NCBI RefSeq assembly: GCF_001518815.1
Contig: NZ_CP013987.1
Coordinates: forward strand, 2,936,501-3,000,500
DNA from: Pseudomonas oryzihabitans
GTDB lineage: Bacteria; Pseudomonadota; Gammaproteobacteria; Pseudomonadales; Pseudomonadaceae
Direction: 5' to 3'
DNA: 64,000 nt
Every line of letters starts with the position of its first letter. Positions within the stretch are counted from its first letter, which is position 1. Position numbers and translations under genes: made by a program. Under the pieces are notes generated by a model. The model searched no databases. It worked only from the letters and a program-made list of their open reading frames with translations, and had not been told where the DNA came from. Positions 11,881-21,671 of this stretch are shown in pieces.

Positions 11881-12497
11881 ACCGTACCCAGGAACAACTC
11901 ATCGCCCTGGGCGGCGTCTTCCAGGCCGCCCTGCTGGTGGACCAGCTGGCGCGTACCGGCCAGGTAGCGGAAGAACCTCTGGCCTGCCTGCTCGGTAGCC
12001 TGCTGGTGCGCGATCCGGGCAGCACCCTGGAGGTCTATGGCGGCAGCGTCGCGCCGCTGCGCGAGGGCCTCGGCGCCCTGTCCAGCACCCTGGAGCGCAA
12101 TCCCAACAGCCTGCAGCGCGAACCCTTGCGTTATGCCCTGGCGATGACCGCCCTGGAGCGCAAGCTGGAGAAGCGTGGCGACCTGCTCGACCTCATCGGT
12201 CGCCGCCTCACCCAGATCCAGTCCCAGGTCGAGCACTTCGGCGTGGCCCACGAGAACGTCATCGCCGCCTGCGGTGGCCTCTACGAGGACACCCTGAGCA
12301 CCTTCAAGCAGCGCATCCAGGTGCACGGCGAAATGCGCTACCTGCAGCAGTCCGCCACCGCCTCGCGGGTGCGCGCCCTGCTGCTGGCCGGCATTCGCTC
12401 CGCACGCCTCTGGCGGCAGCTCGGCGGCCACCGCTGGCAGCTGGTGCTCAATCGTCGCAAGCTGCTCGACAACCTCTACCCCTTGCGCAACGTCTGA
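11877..12497 (+). CDS. hflD: High-frequency lysogenisation protein HflD homolog
   Basis: The 206-residue, mainly helical protein matches HflD (YcfC) along its length, including [18 protein letters not shown] near the start and [16 protein letters not shown] near the end. It is a peripheral inner-membrane protein; in E. coli it modulates lambda CII, and its own housekeeping role is uncertain. The mnmA-hflD-purB order is conserved in gammaproteobacteria. ATGA overlap with mnmA indicates translational coupling. Confidence 0.92.
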   Translation: MNRTQEQLIALGGVFQAALLVDQLARTGQVAEEPLACLLGSLLVRDPGSTLEVYGGSVAPLREGLGALSSTLERNPNSLQREPLRYALAMTALERKLEKRGDLLDLIGRRLTQIQSQVEHFGVAHENVIAACGGLYEDTLSTFKQRIQVHGEMRYLQQSATASRVRALLLAGIRSARLWRQLGGHRWQLVLNRRKLLDNLYPLRNV

Positions 12498-12541
12498 TCC
12501 CAGGCCGGCGGCGGTACTACAGCGCCGGCCTTTGCGTGTAG

Positions 12542-13951
<1,410 letters not shown>

Positions 13952-13968
13952 AGATCATCCTTTTTCTA

Positions 13969-13992
13969 CGCCCGGCCTCGCCGGGCGTTTTT
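13969..13992 (+). terminator. Intrinsic terminator after purB
   Basis: CGCCCGGC (13969-13976) pairs with GCCGGGCG (13980-13987) across a 3-base loop and is followed by TTTTTC. It lies 18 bases after the purB stop and just ahead of the L16 hydroxylase gene, whose ribosome-binding site (GAGGT) follows directly. Confidence 0.85.
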
Positions 13993-14009
13993 CATTGCGC
14001 GAGGTGTGC

Positions 14010-15188
14010 ATGAACCCGGATCAACCCCTGCAACTGCTCGGCGGCCTGACCGCCCGTGAATTCCTCCGCGATTACTGGCAGCAGAAACCCCTGCTGATCC
14101 GCCAGGCCCTCCCGAACTTCCAGAATCCCCTGGAGCCCGACGAACTGGCCGGCCTGTCTCTGGAAGAGGAAATCGAATCCCGCCTGATCATCGGCCAGGA
14201 CCAGACCTGGGAGCTGCGCCGCGGCCCGCTCCCGGAAGACACTTTCGCCGGCCTGCCCGAGCGGGACTGGACCCTGCTGGTGCAATCGGTCGACCAGTTC
14301 GTGCCCGAGGTGGCCGAGGTGCTGGAATCCTTCCGCTTCCTGCCCAACTGGCGCGTCGACGACGTCATGGTCAGCTATGCCGCCCCCGGTGGCGGTGTCG
14401 GCCCCCACTACGATCACTACGACGTCTTCCTGCTGCAGGGCCATGGCCGCCGCCGCTGGCGCATCGGCCAGCAATGCACCGCCGACAGCCCGCTGATCGA
14501 CGGCCTGGAGCTGAAGATCCTCGCTGATTTCCAGCAGACCGACGAATGGGTCCTGGAACCGGGTGACATGCTCTACCTGCCGCCGGGCCTGGCCCATGAC
14601 GGCATCGCCGAAGACGAGTGCATGACCTACTCCATCGGCTTCCGCGCGCCCAGTGCCGGCGAAGTGCTCACCCACTTCACCGACTTCCTCGCCCAGTTCA
14701 TCCCCGAGGACGAGCGCTACAGCGACGCCGGTTGCGCGCCGGCCAGCGAGCATCCGGCGGAGATCCCGCCCGAGGCCATCAAGCGCCTGCGCGGCCTGAT
14801 GGAGCGCCATCTGAGTGACGATCGCCTGCTGCTGGCCTGGTTCGGCCAGCACATGACCGAGCCGCGCTACCCGGAGCGGGTCGCCGGGGAAAACCTCAGC
14901 GCCAAGCAGCTGCGCAAGGAACTCGACGAAGGCGCACTGCTGATGCGCAACCCCAGTGGCCGCATCGCCTGGAGCCGCCTGGAAGACGAGGTGATGGTCT
15001 TTGCCAGCGGCCAGAGCCGCCTGCTGCCCATGCGGCTGCAACCGCTGCTCGACCTGCTATGCTCGGCGGACGTCTTGCACGAGGCCAATCTCGCGCCCTG
15101 GCTGCAGGACGACGATGCCATGCGCCTGATCCGCGAACTGCTCCAGCAGGGCAGCCTGATCTTCGCCGGAGAAGACGACGACGAGTGA
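14010..15188 (+). CDS. roxA: Ribosomal protein L16 arginine hydroxylase (JmjC/cupin oxygenase)
   Basis: The 392-residue protein matches YcfD/RoxA. The iron-binding triad is visible: H133 and D135 in GPHYDHYDVF and the distal H196 in GLAHDGIAED, at spacings like those of E. coli. It is a 2-oxoglutarate/Fe(II) dioxygenase that hydroxylates an arginine of ribosomal protein L16. A C-terminal winged-helix region follows the cupin. ATG 14010 is preceded by GAGGTG. The P. aeruginosa homolog occupies the same position after purB. Confidence 0.92.
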   Translation: MNPDQPLQLLGGLTAREFLRDYWQQKPLLIRQALPNFQNPLEPDELAGLSLEEEIESRLIIGQDQTWELRRGPLPEDTFAGLPERDWTLLVQSVDQFVPEVAEVLESFRFLPNWRVDDVMVSYAAPGGGVGPHYDHYDVFLLQGHGRRRWRIGQQCTADSPLIDGLELKILADFQQTDEWVLEPGDMLYLPPGLAHDGIAEDECMTYSIGFRAPSAGEVLTHFTDFLAQFIPEDERYSDAGCAPASEHPAEIPPEAIKRLRGLMERHLSDDRLLLAWFGQHMTEPRYPERVAGENLSAKQLRKELDEGALLMRNPSGRIAWSRLEDEVMVFASGQSRLLPMRLQPLLDLLCSADVLHEANLAPWLQDDDAMRLIRELLQQGSLIFAGEDDDE

Positions 15189-15200
15189 TAGGGAGCCGCC

Positions 15201-15731
15201 GTGGACGAGTCCTTTGCCGATCTGACCCTGGGCGCCCTGCCCGAACCCCAGCTCGGCCAGGACCTCGCCCTGCGCCTCGAAGGCCTGGACGCCCTGAGTG
15301 AGCACGGTGTCCGCCTCATCGCTCAAGCCAGCCGCCAGTTGTGTATCCAGACCCCTGACCTGGAAGCGCCCCTCTACGACATTCTGGACGTCGAGGCGGC
15401 GATCAAGCGCCTGCTGCTGGGCAATCCGCGACATCAGGTACGTATCCTGATCAACGACAGCGCCCTCGCCGTGCGCCAGGGCCATCGCCTCATCGCCCTG
15501 GCGCAGCGCCTGACCAGTAACCTGCTGATCCGGCGACCACCAGCCGACCAACAACCGGAAGGCGCCTGCCTGATCGTCGACGACCAGGCCCTGCTGCGCC
15601 GATCGGGCAACGCCCCCAATGGCTTCGTCCGTTATGGCGACCGTGCGGCGGTCAAGGTCCAGCAACAGCGTTTCGATCGCCTCTGGGCCATCAGCCAGCC
15701 GGATCAGGAACTACGGAGGATGGTGCTGTGA
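15201..15731 (+). CDS. Conserved Pseudomonas hypothetical protein (DUF7931-like)
   Basis: The 176-residue product starts at GTG 15201 with GGGAG upstream, 12 bases after the hydroxylase stop. The phrases HQVRILINDSALAVRQGHRL and SNLLIRRP recall the C-terminal domain of proteins annotated in Pseudomonas as putative acetyltransferases. No GNAT acetyl-CoA loop is visible here, so I do not call it an acetyltransferase. The DUF7931 name is a tentative recollection. It overlaps the next gene by four bases and is probably cotranscribed with both neighbours. Confidence 0.7.
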   Translation: MDESFADLTLGALPEPQLGQDLALRLEGLDALSEHGVRLIAQASRQLCIQTPDLEAPLYDILDVEAAIKRLLLGNPRHQVRILINDSALAVRQGHRLIALAQRLTSNLLIRRPPADQQPEGACLIVDDQALLRRSGNAPNGFVRYGDRAAVKVQQQRFDRLWAISQPDQELRRMVL

Positions 15732-16489
15732 GACGATTGCTTGGGCTGCTGCTACTGCTGACCGCCACCGCCTGGGCCACCCCCAGAACCGAAGTCATCC
15801 CGCTGCAGTACCGCACGGCCGGGGACCTCCTGCCCACCCTGCAATCCGTGCTCGGCGGCGAAGGCAAGGTCAACGTCTACGGCAACCAGCTGATCGTCAA
15901 CGCCGAGCCGGCCAAGCTGACCGAGATCAAGAATCTGTTGACCCAGCTGGACACCCAGCCGCGGCGCCTGCTTATCACCCTGGCGACACGCGCAGGCAGT
16001 TCAGGGGCCAGCCAGGATTATTCCGCAGGCGGCAACGTGCGTTCACCCCAGGTGCGCATCATCGAGGACAGCACCGATCGGCACGAGGATGGTGCCCAGC
16101 GCGTTCAGGTCACCGAGGGCTACCCTGCCTTCATTCGCTTCGGCGAAGACGTCCCCGTGACCACCTACCAGACCTCGCCCTATGGCCAGAGCTCTGCCCA
16201 GACCGACTATCGCCGCCTCGAACGCGGTTTTCAGGTCACCGCCCGTCTGAGCGGCAATCTGGTGCATCTGGACATAAACAGCGTCGACGACCGCGCGGCT
16301 GCCCACCATCCGGGCACGTTACAGACCCAGGGCGCCGCGACCCGCATCAGTGGCCCCCTGGGGCAGTGGCTTGACCTGGGAGGATTTCGTCAACAGATCG
16401 AAGGCGACCAGAGGGGCCTCACCCGCTACTACTCGACCGAGGGTCGTGACGATCGTCAGTTGAGCATTCGCGCCGATCTCATCGACTGA
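15728..16489 (+). CDS. Secretin/NolW-domain-like exported protein
   Basis: The 253-residue product starts with a signal peptide (MRRLLGLLLLLTATAWA). After it comes a short domain typical of secretin N-domains (VIPLQYRTAGDLLPTLQSVL and NQLIVNAEPAKLTEIKNLL), the NolW/N1 type fold. The rest is a roughly 150-residue beta-rich region with no full secretin barrel, so it is not a pore. P. aeruginosa has an equivalent gene before nuo. Function is unknown. The start (GTG at 15728) overlaps the previous stop. Confidence 0.75.
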   Translation: MRRLLGLLLLLTATAWATPRTEVIPLQYRTAGDLLPTLQSVLGGEGKVNVYGNQLIVNAEPAKLTEIKNLLTQLDTQPRRLLITLATRAGSSGASQDYSAGGNVRSPQVRIIEDSTDRHEDGAQRVQVTEGYPAFIRFGEDVPVTTYQTSPYGQSSAQTDYRRLERGFQVTARLSGNLVHLDINSVDDRAAAHHPGTLQTQGAATRISGPLGQWLDLGGFRQQIEGDQRGLTRYYSTEGRDDRQLSIRADLID

Positions 16490-16550
16490 CCAACCGGCGA
16501 ACGGGAGAACTCTCGCGGCGCCTGGCAATCTAGGTTTCACTAGACAATGA

Positions 16551-16595
16551 AAAGTTATTTGAGAATAATTCTTATATTCATTCTCAAATAACTTT
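16551..16595. repeat. 16-bp perfect inverted repeat with Fur-like half sites upstream of nuo
   Basis: AAAGTTATTTGAGAAT (16551-16566) is exactly mirrored at 16580-16595 around a 13-base AT-rich spacer. Inside it, TGAGAATAATTCTTA resembles the Fur operator core TGAGAATGATTCTCA at 13 of 15 positions. It lies between the preceding hypothetical gene and the nuo promoter candidate. It could be an operator, or an AT-rich terminator for the upstream gene, although no T-run follows. Confidence 0.6.
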
Positions 16596-16652
16596 GAAGT
16601 TCTGTTTAGTTTGATTCAAAGCAGTCCAATAGAATCTTTTTAAGCCAATAAA

Positions 16653-16680
16653 TTTACAGAATGAATCGATAGAGCATAAA
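16653..16680 (+). promoter_or_regulatory. Candidate nuo operon promoter
   Basis: TTTACA (16653-16658) and CATAAA (16675-16680) are spaced by 16 bases inside the 258-bp AT-rich gap before nuoA. Predicted transcription would begin near 16687, leaving a leader of about 60 bases. The whole gap (16490-16747) contains no coding potential and is far more AT-rich than its surroundings. Confidence 0.45.
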
Positions 16681-16692
16681 ATCTGTCTGTCT

Positions 16693-16709
16693 TGCGACAC
16701 CGTGTCGCA
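16693..16709. promoter_or_regulatory. TGCGACAC-C-GTGTCGCA dyad, RegA/PrrA/RoxR-like site
   Basis: TGCGACAC and GTGTCGCA form an 8+1+8 perfect dyad 39 bases before the nuoA start. It fits the loose RegA/PrrA family pattern YGCGRCR-Nx-GNCGC, the class to which Pseudomonas RoxR belongs. Assignment to RoxR is inference. Confidence 0.45.
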
Positions 16710-16747
16710 CTGATAGCGCCTGATACCCATAATTAAGGATTCAAAGC

Positions 16748-17161
16748 ATGTCTGAGCCGATCAGCCTACTGACCCACAACTGGAGCTTCGCGGTATTCCT
16801 CCTGGGCGTGGTCGGTCTGATCGCCTTCATGCTTGGAGTCTCGAGCCTCCTCGGCAGCAAAGCCGTAGGTCGTAGCAAGAACGATCCCTTCGAGTCCGGC
16901 ATCGTCCCCACCGGGGGTGCCCGTCTCCGTCTCTCTGCCAAGTTCTACCTGGTCGCGATGCTCTTCGTGATCTTCGATGTCGAAGCCCTCTTTCTCTTCG
17001 CCTGGTCGGTCTCCATCCGTGAATCGGGATGGGCCGGCTTCGTGGAAGCCTCCATTTTCATAGCAATTCTGTTGGCGGGTCTTGTCTACCTGTGGCGAAT
17101 CGGAGCGCTCGACTGGGCGCCTGCGAGCCGTCGTGAGCGACAGGCGAAGTCGAAACAATGA
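16748..17161 (+). CDS. nuoA: NADH-quinone oxidoreductase subunit A
   Basis: The 137-residue protein has three membrane helices (about residues 12-37, 66-90 and 97-118) and the conserved [17 protein letters not shown] loop of NuoA/ND3, which contacts the quinone site. It is the first gene of the complex I operon. AAGGA lies 8 bases before the ATG. Downstream nuoB starts after a 10-bp gap. Confidence 0.96.
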   Translation: MSEPISLLTHNWSFAVFLLGVVGLIAFMLGVSSLLGSKAVGRSKNDPFESGIVPTGGARLRLSAKFYLVAMLFVIFDVEALFLFAWSVSIRESGWAGFVEASIFIAILLAGLVYLWRIGALDWAPASRRERQAKSKQ

Positions 17162-17171
17162 GGCTTTGGCA

Positions 17172-17846
17172 ATGCAATACAATCTCACCCGGATCGATCC
17201 CGATGCGGCAGTAGACCGCTATCCGGCCGGCCAACGGGAAACCGTTGCCGACCCTATGGAAAGTCAGGTCAACCGCAGTATCTTCATGGGCAAACTCGAA
17301 GATGTCCTGCGGGGCGCAGTCAATTGGGGACGCAAGAATTCTCTCTGGCCGTACAACTTCGGCCTGTCCTGCTGCTACGTGGAAATGACCACTGCCTTCA
17401 CGGCGCCCCATGACATCGCTCGCTTCGGCGCCGAAGTCATCCGGGCATCGCCGCGTCAGGCGGACTTCATGGTCATCGCCGGCACCCCCTTCATGAAGAT
17501 GGCTCCGGTCATCCAGCGCCTGTACGAGCAGATGCTGGAACCCAAGTGGGTTATCTCCATGGGTGCCTGCGCCAACTCCGGCGGTATGTACGACATCTAC
17601 TCGGTCGTTCAGGGCGTGGACAAGTTCCTGCCCGTCGACGTCTATGTGCCCGGCTGCCCGCCTCGCCCCGAGGCCTTCCTGCAGGGTCTGATGCTCCTGC
17701 AGGACTCCATCGGTGAAGAGCGCCGCCCCCTTTCCTGGGTGGTGGGCGATCAGGGCATCTACCGCGCCGAAATGCCTTCGCAGCGCGAGCAGAACCGCGA
17801 GCGCCGCATCCAGGTCACCAACCTGCGCAGCCCAGACGAAGTGTAA
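17172..17846 (+). CDS. nuoB: NADH-quinone oxidoreductase subunit B (PSST)
   Basis: The 224-residue peripheral-arm subunit holds cluster N2, the final [4Fe-4S] electron donor to quinone. The four ligands are visible in LSCCYVEMT (two adjacent Cys), MGACANSGG and VPGCPPRPE. Length agrees with the Pseudomonas form. ATG 17172 follows GAGGC at a suitable distance. A 7-bp hairpin occupies the gap to nuoCD. Confidence 0.97.
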   Translation: MQYNLTRIDPDAAVDRYPAGQRETVADPMESQVNRSIFMGKLEDVLRGAVNWGRKNSLWPYNFGLSCCYVEMTTAFTAPHDIARFGAEVIRASPRQADFMVIAGTPFMKMAPVIQRLYEQMLEPKWVISMGACANSGGMYDIYSVVQGVDKFLPVDVYVPGCPPRPEAFLQGLMLLQDSIGEERRPLSWVVGDQGIYRAEMPSQREQNRERRIQVTNLRSPDEV

Positions 17847-17862
17847 GTCCCCTCCGGGACTT
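17845..17862 (+). other. Intercistronic hairpin nuoB-nuoCD
   Basis: AAGTCCC (17845-17851) pairs with GGGACTT (17856-17862) over a CTCC loop, beginning at the nuoB stop codon. No T-run follows, so it is more likely an mRNA-processing or stability element than a terminator. Confidence 0.4.
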
Positions 17863-17896
17863 GCATGCTGACGACGATCGATAGCGACGGAACATC

Positions 17897-19681
17897 ATGA
17901 CCGCAGACACCGCTCTGTCCGCCTCTGCGCTCGCCCCTGCCGGCGATGCGTCGGTGGTTGGCGAACTCCAGGGCCAATTCGGCGCAGACGCCCTGACCCT
18001 GCAAGACACCCGTACCGGCATGCCGGTGATCTGGGTGGCGCGCGAAAAAATCATCGAAGTGTTGCGCTTCCTGCGCAACCTGCCCCGCCCCTACGTCATG
18101 CTCTATGACCTGCATGGCGTGGACGAGCGCCTGCGGACTCACCGCCGCGGCTTGCCCAACGCGGACTTCACCGTTTTCTACCACCTGCTGTCCATCGACC
18201 GTAACAGCGATGTGATGCTCAAGGTGGCGCTTTCGGCGAACGACCTCCGCCTGCCGACCGCGACCGGCATCTTCCCCAATGCCAACTGGTACGAGCGGGA
18301 AGTGCTCGACATGTACGGCATCCACTTCGATGGCCACCCGCTGCCCAAGCGCATGCTGATGGCCGACAACTGGCAGGGGCACCCGCTGCGCAAGGACTAT
18401 CCCGCGCGGGCCACCGAGTTCGATCCCTATGCGCTGAACGCCGCCAAACAGGATCTCGAACAGGAAACCCTGAGATTCAAGCCAGAAGAGTGGGGCATGA
18501 AGGAACATGCGGAAAATTCCGACTTCATGTTCCTCAACCTGGGCCCGAACCACCCCTCGGCCCACGGTGCCTTCCGCATCATCCTGCAGCTGGACGGCGA
18601 AGAGATCGTCGACTGCGTGCCCGAGATCGGCTATCACCACCGTGGCGCCGAGAAGATGGCCGAGCGCCAGTCCTGGCACAGCTACATCCCCTACACCGAC
18701 CGGATCGACTACCTCGGTGGGGTGATGAACAACTTGCCCTACGTCCTTTCGGTAGAGAAGCTCGCCGGCATCAAGGTGCCCGCGCGGGTCGACTTCATCC
18801 GCGTGATGATGGCCGAGTTCTTCCGCATCAACAGCCACCTACTGTACCTGGGTACCTACATCCAGGACGTCGGCGCCATGACCCCGGTGTTCTTTACCTT
18901 CACCGACCGTCAGCGTGCCTACAAGGTCATCGAGGCCATCACCGGCTTCCGCATGCACCCGGCCTGGTTCCGTATCGGCGGCGTCGCCCACGACCTGCCT
19001 CGTGGTTGGGACAAGCTGGTCCGCGAATTCCTCGACTGGATGCCCAAGCGCCTGGACGAGTACGAGAAGGCCGCGATGAAGAACAGCATCCTCATCGGCC
19101 GGACCAAGAACGTTGCCGTCTATAACACCAAGGAAGCCCTGGAGTGGGGTGTCACAGGTCCCAACCTGCGCGCCACGGGTCTCGATTTCGACCTGCGCAA
19201 GGCTCGCCCCTATTCCGGCTACGAGAACTTCGAATTCGAAGTGCCCATCGCCCACAACGGCGACTGCTACGACCGCGGCATGCTGCGCGTCGAGGAGATG
19301 CGCCAGAGCCTGCGCATCATCGAGCAGTGCCTGCAGCACATGCCCGAAGGCCCGTACAAGGCGGATCACCCGCTCACTACGCCGCCGCCCAAGGAGCGCA
19401 CCCTGCAGCACATCGAGACCCTGATCACCCACTTCCTGCAAGTGTCCTGGGGTCCGGTGATGCCGGCGGGCGAAGCCTTCCAGATGATCGAGGCGACCAA
19501 GGGCGCCAACAGCTACTACCTGACGAGCGATGGCAGCACCATGAGCTACCGCACCCGCATCCGGACGCCGAGCTTCCCGCATCTGCAGCAGATCCCGGCC
19601 GTCATCCGCGGCAGCATGGTGTCCGACCTGATTGCCTACCTGGGCAGTATCGACTTCGTCATGGCCGACGTGGACCGCTGA
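17897..19681 (+). CDS. nuoC: NADH-quinone oxidoreductase, fused subunits C and D
   Basis: The 594-residue protein joins the 30-kDa NuoC domain (about residues 1-190, ending near [11 protein letters not shown]) to the 49-kDa NuoD domain (from about 205, [14 protein letters not shown]). The NuoD half has the quinone-site HPSAHG segment and lacks metal ligands, as expected. The fusion is normal in Pseudomonas and Enterobacteria. It forms part of the connecting module of complex I. ATG 17897 has a weak GACGGAA ribosome-binding site. Confidence 0.97.
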   Translation: MTADTALSASALAPAGDASVVGELQGQFGADALTLQDTRTGMPVIWVAREKIIEVLRFLRNLPRPYVMLYDLHGVDERLRTHRRGLPNADFTVFYHLLSIDRNSDVMLKVALSANDLRLPTATGIFPNANWYEREVLDMYGIHFDGHPLPKRMLMADNWQGHPLRKDYPARATEFDPYALNAAKQDLEQETLRFKPEEWGMKEHAENSDFMFLNLGPNHPSAHGAFRIILQLDGEEIVDCVPEIGYHHRGAEKMAERQSWHSYIPYTDRIDYLGGVMNNLPYVLSVEKLAGIKVPARVDFIRVMMAEFFRINSHLLYLGTYIQDVGAMTPVFFTFTDRQRAYKVIEAITGFRMHPAWFRIGGVAHDLPRGWDKLVREFLDWMPKRLDEYEKAAMKNSILIGRTKNVAVYNTKEALEWGVTGPNLRATGLDFDLRKARPYSGYENFEFEVPIAHNGDCYDRGMLRVEEMRQSLRIIEQCLQHMPEGPYKADHPLTTPPPKERTLQHIETLITHFLQVSWGPVMPAGEAFQMIEATKGANSYYLTSDGSTMSYRTRIRTPSFPHLQQIPAVIRGSMVSDLIAYLGSIDFVMADVDR

Positions 19682-19683
19682 GC

Positions 19684-20184
19684 ATGAGCACCGAAACCCT
19701 GATCCAAACCGACCGTTTCGTCCTGAGCGACTCCGAGCGCTCGGCCATCGAGCATGAAATGCATCACTACGAGGACCCGCGCGCGGCGTCCATCGAAGCC
19801 CTGAAGATCGTGCAGAAGGAACGCGGCTGGGTGCCGGACGGTGCCATCTACGCCATCGGCGAGGTGCTGGGCATCCCGGCCAGCGATGTCGAGGGCGTGG
19901 CGACCTTCTACAGCCAGATCTTTCGCGTGCCGGTCGGTCGCCACATCATCCGTGTGTGCGACAGCATGACCTGCTACATCGGCGGCCACGAATCCGTGGT
20001 GGGCGAGATCCAGCGCCAGCTGGGCATCGGCCTGGGCCAGACCACCACCGACAGCCGCTTCACCCTGCTGCCGGTCTGCTGCCTGGGCAATTGCGACAAG
20101 GCCCCGGCGCTGATGATCGACGACGATACCCATGGCGATGTCCAACCTGCGGGCGTGGCCAAACTGCTGGAGGGATACGCATGA
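19684..20184 (+). CDS. nuoE: NADH-quinone oxidoreductase subunit E (24 kDa)
   Basis: The 166-residue subunit carries the [2Fe-2S] cluster N1a with ligands in [10 protein letters not shown] and [11 protein letters not shown]. It belongs to the NADH-dehydrogenase module with NuoF and NuoG. It starts two bases after the nuoCD stop and overlaps nuoF by four bases (ATGA), consistent with tight translational coupling. Confidence 0.97.
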   Translation: MSTETLIQTDRFVLSDSERSAIEHEMHHYEDPRAASIEALKIVQKERGWVPDGAIYAIGEVLGIPASDVEGVATFYSQIFRVPVGRHIIRVCDSMTCYIGGHESVVGEIQRQLGIGLGQTTTDSRFTLLPVCCLGNCDKAPALMIDDDTHGDVQPAGVAKLLEGYA

Positions 20185-21530
20185 GACTGACCTCCTTCGG
20201 GCCTGCCAACAGCATTGCCCGTACCCCCGAGACCCATCCCCTGACCTGGCGCCTGCGTGAAGACGGCGCCCCGGTCTGGCTGGAGGAATACCAGGCGAAG
20301 GACGGCTACGCCGCGGCGCGCAAGGCGCTGACCGAGCTGGCGCCGGATGCCATCGTCCAGGAAGTCAAGGACTCCGGCCTCAAGGGCCGCGGCGGTGCGG
20401 GCTTCCCTACCGGCGTGAAGTGGGGCCTGATGCCCAAGGACGAATCCCTCGATATCCGCTACCTGCTGTGCAACGCGGACGAGATGGAGCCCAATACCTG
20501 GAAGGACCGCCTGCTCATGGAGCAGCTGCCGCACCTGCTGGTGGAAGGCATGCTGATCAGCGCCCGGGCGCTCAAGGCCTATCGCGGTTACATCTTCCTG
20601 CGTGGCGAGTACGTCGACGCCGCTGCCAACCTGCGGCGCGCGGTGGAAGAAGCCAAGGCAGCTGGCCTGCTCGGCAAGAACATCCTCGGTAGCGGCTTCG
20701 ATTTCGAACTGTTCGTCCACACCGGCGCCGGTCGCTACATCTGTGGCGAAGAGACCGCCTTGATCAATTCCCTGGAAGGCCGCCGCGCCAACCCGCGCTC
20801 CAAGCCGCCCTTCCCCGCCGCCGTCGGCGTCTGGGGCAAGCCCACCTGCGTCAACAACGTCGAGACCCTGTGCAACGTGCCGGGCATCGTCGCCGGTGGC
20901 GTGGACTGGTACAAGAGCCTGGCCCGCGCCGGTAGCGAAGACATGGGCACCAAGCTCATGGGCTTCTCCGGCAAGGTGAAGAATCCCGGCGTCTGGGAAC
21001 TGCCCTTCGGCGTTACCGCCCAGGAACTGTTCGAGGACTATGCCGGCGGCATGCGCGATGGCTTCACGCTTAAGTGCTGGCAGCCTGGTGGCGCCGGTAC
21101 CGGCTTCCTGCTGCCCGAGCACCTCTCGGCACAGATGTACGCCGGTGGCATCGCCAAGGTAGGCACCCGTATGGGTACCGGTCTGGCCCTCGCGGTCGAC
21201 GACAGCGTCAACATGGTCTCGCTACTGCGCAACATGGAAGAGTTCTTCGCCCGTGAATCCTGCGGCTGGTGCACGCCCTGCCGCGATGGCCTGCCCTGGA
21301 GCGTCAAGCTCCTGCGCAGTCTGGAGAAAGGCGAAGGCCAGCAGGGCGACCTCGATACCCTGCTGCAGCTGGTCAACTTCCTCGGCCCAGGCAAGACCTT
21401 CTGTGCCCACGCACCGGGCGCTGTCGAGCCCCTGGGTAGTGCCATCAAGTATTTCCGCGAGGAGTTCGAGGCCGGTGTGCGCAAGACGCCCAGCGAACCT
21501 CGTCCGACTGCTTCCGCGACCGTGATCTGA
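20181..21530 (+). CDS. nuoF: NADH-quinone oxidoreductase subunit F (51 kDa, FMN/NADH-binding)
   Basis: The 449-residue subunit shows the FMN/NADH glycine-rich loop [14 protein letters not shown], the [13 protein letters not shown] motif and the [4Fe-4S] N3 ligands in [12 protein letters not shown]. It oxidises NADH and feeds electrons to the iron-sulfur chain. A 141-bp gap with two GC-rich hairpins separates it from nuoG, the largest internal gap in the operon. Confidence 0.97.
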   Translation: MRLTSFGPANSIARTPETHPLTWRLREDGAPVWLEEYQAKDGYAAARKALTELAPDAIVQEVKDSGLKGRGGAGFPTGVKWGLMPKDESLDIRYLLCNADEMEPNTWKDRLLMEQLPHLLVEGMLISARALKAYRGYIFLRGEYVDAAANLRRAVEEAKAAGLLGKNILGSGFDFELFVHTGAGRYICGEETALINSLEGRRANPRSKPPFPAAVGVWGKPTCVNNVETLCNVPGIVAGGVDWYKSLARAGSEDMGTKLMGFSGKVKNPGVWELPFGVTAQELFEDYAGGMRDGFTLKCWQPGGAGTGFLLPEHLSAQMYAGGIAKVGTRMGTGLALAVDDSVNMVSLLRNMEEFFARESCGWCTPCRDGLPWSVKLLRSLEKGEGQQGDLDTLLQLVNFLGPGKTFCAHAPGAVEPLGSAIKYFREEFEAGVRKTPSEPRPTASATVI

Positions 21531-21532
21531 AG

Positions 21533-21587
21533 TTTGGCCCCTCCTGGGGGCCGAACCTATCGCTTTCTGGCCGGGCCCGACCCGGCC
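21533..21587 (+). other. Two tandem GC-rich hairpins in the nuoF-nuoG gap
   Basis: The first hairpin spans 21533-21555 (TTTGGCCCC against GGGGGCCGAA with one bulged G). The second spans 21569-21587 (GGCCGGG, loop CCCGA, CCCGGCC). Neither is followed by a T-run. They sit directly after the nuoF stop and may modulate mRNA stability or reduce read-through into nuoG. Confidence 0.45.
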
Positions 21588-21671
21588 GGCGCTGCCACTG
21601 GCGACCGCCAGGGCGGCGCGAACGTTTTCCCATTAGCCAGACCCGCCCTGCGCGGGTGAGAAGAAAACCCT

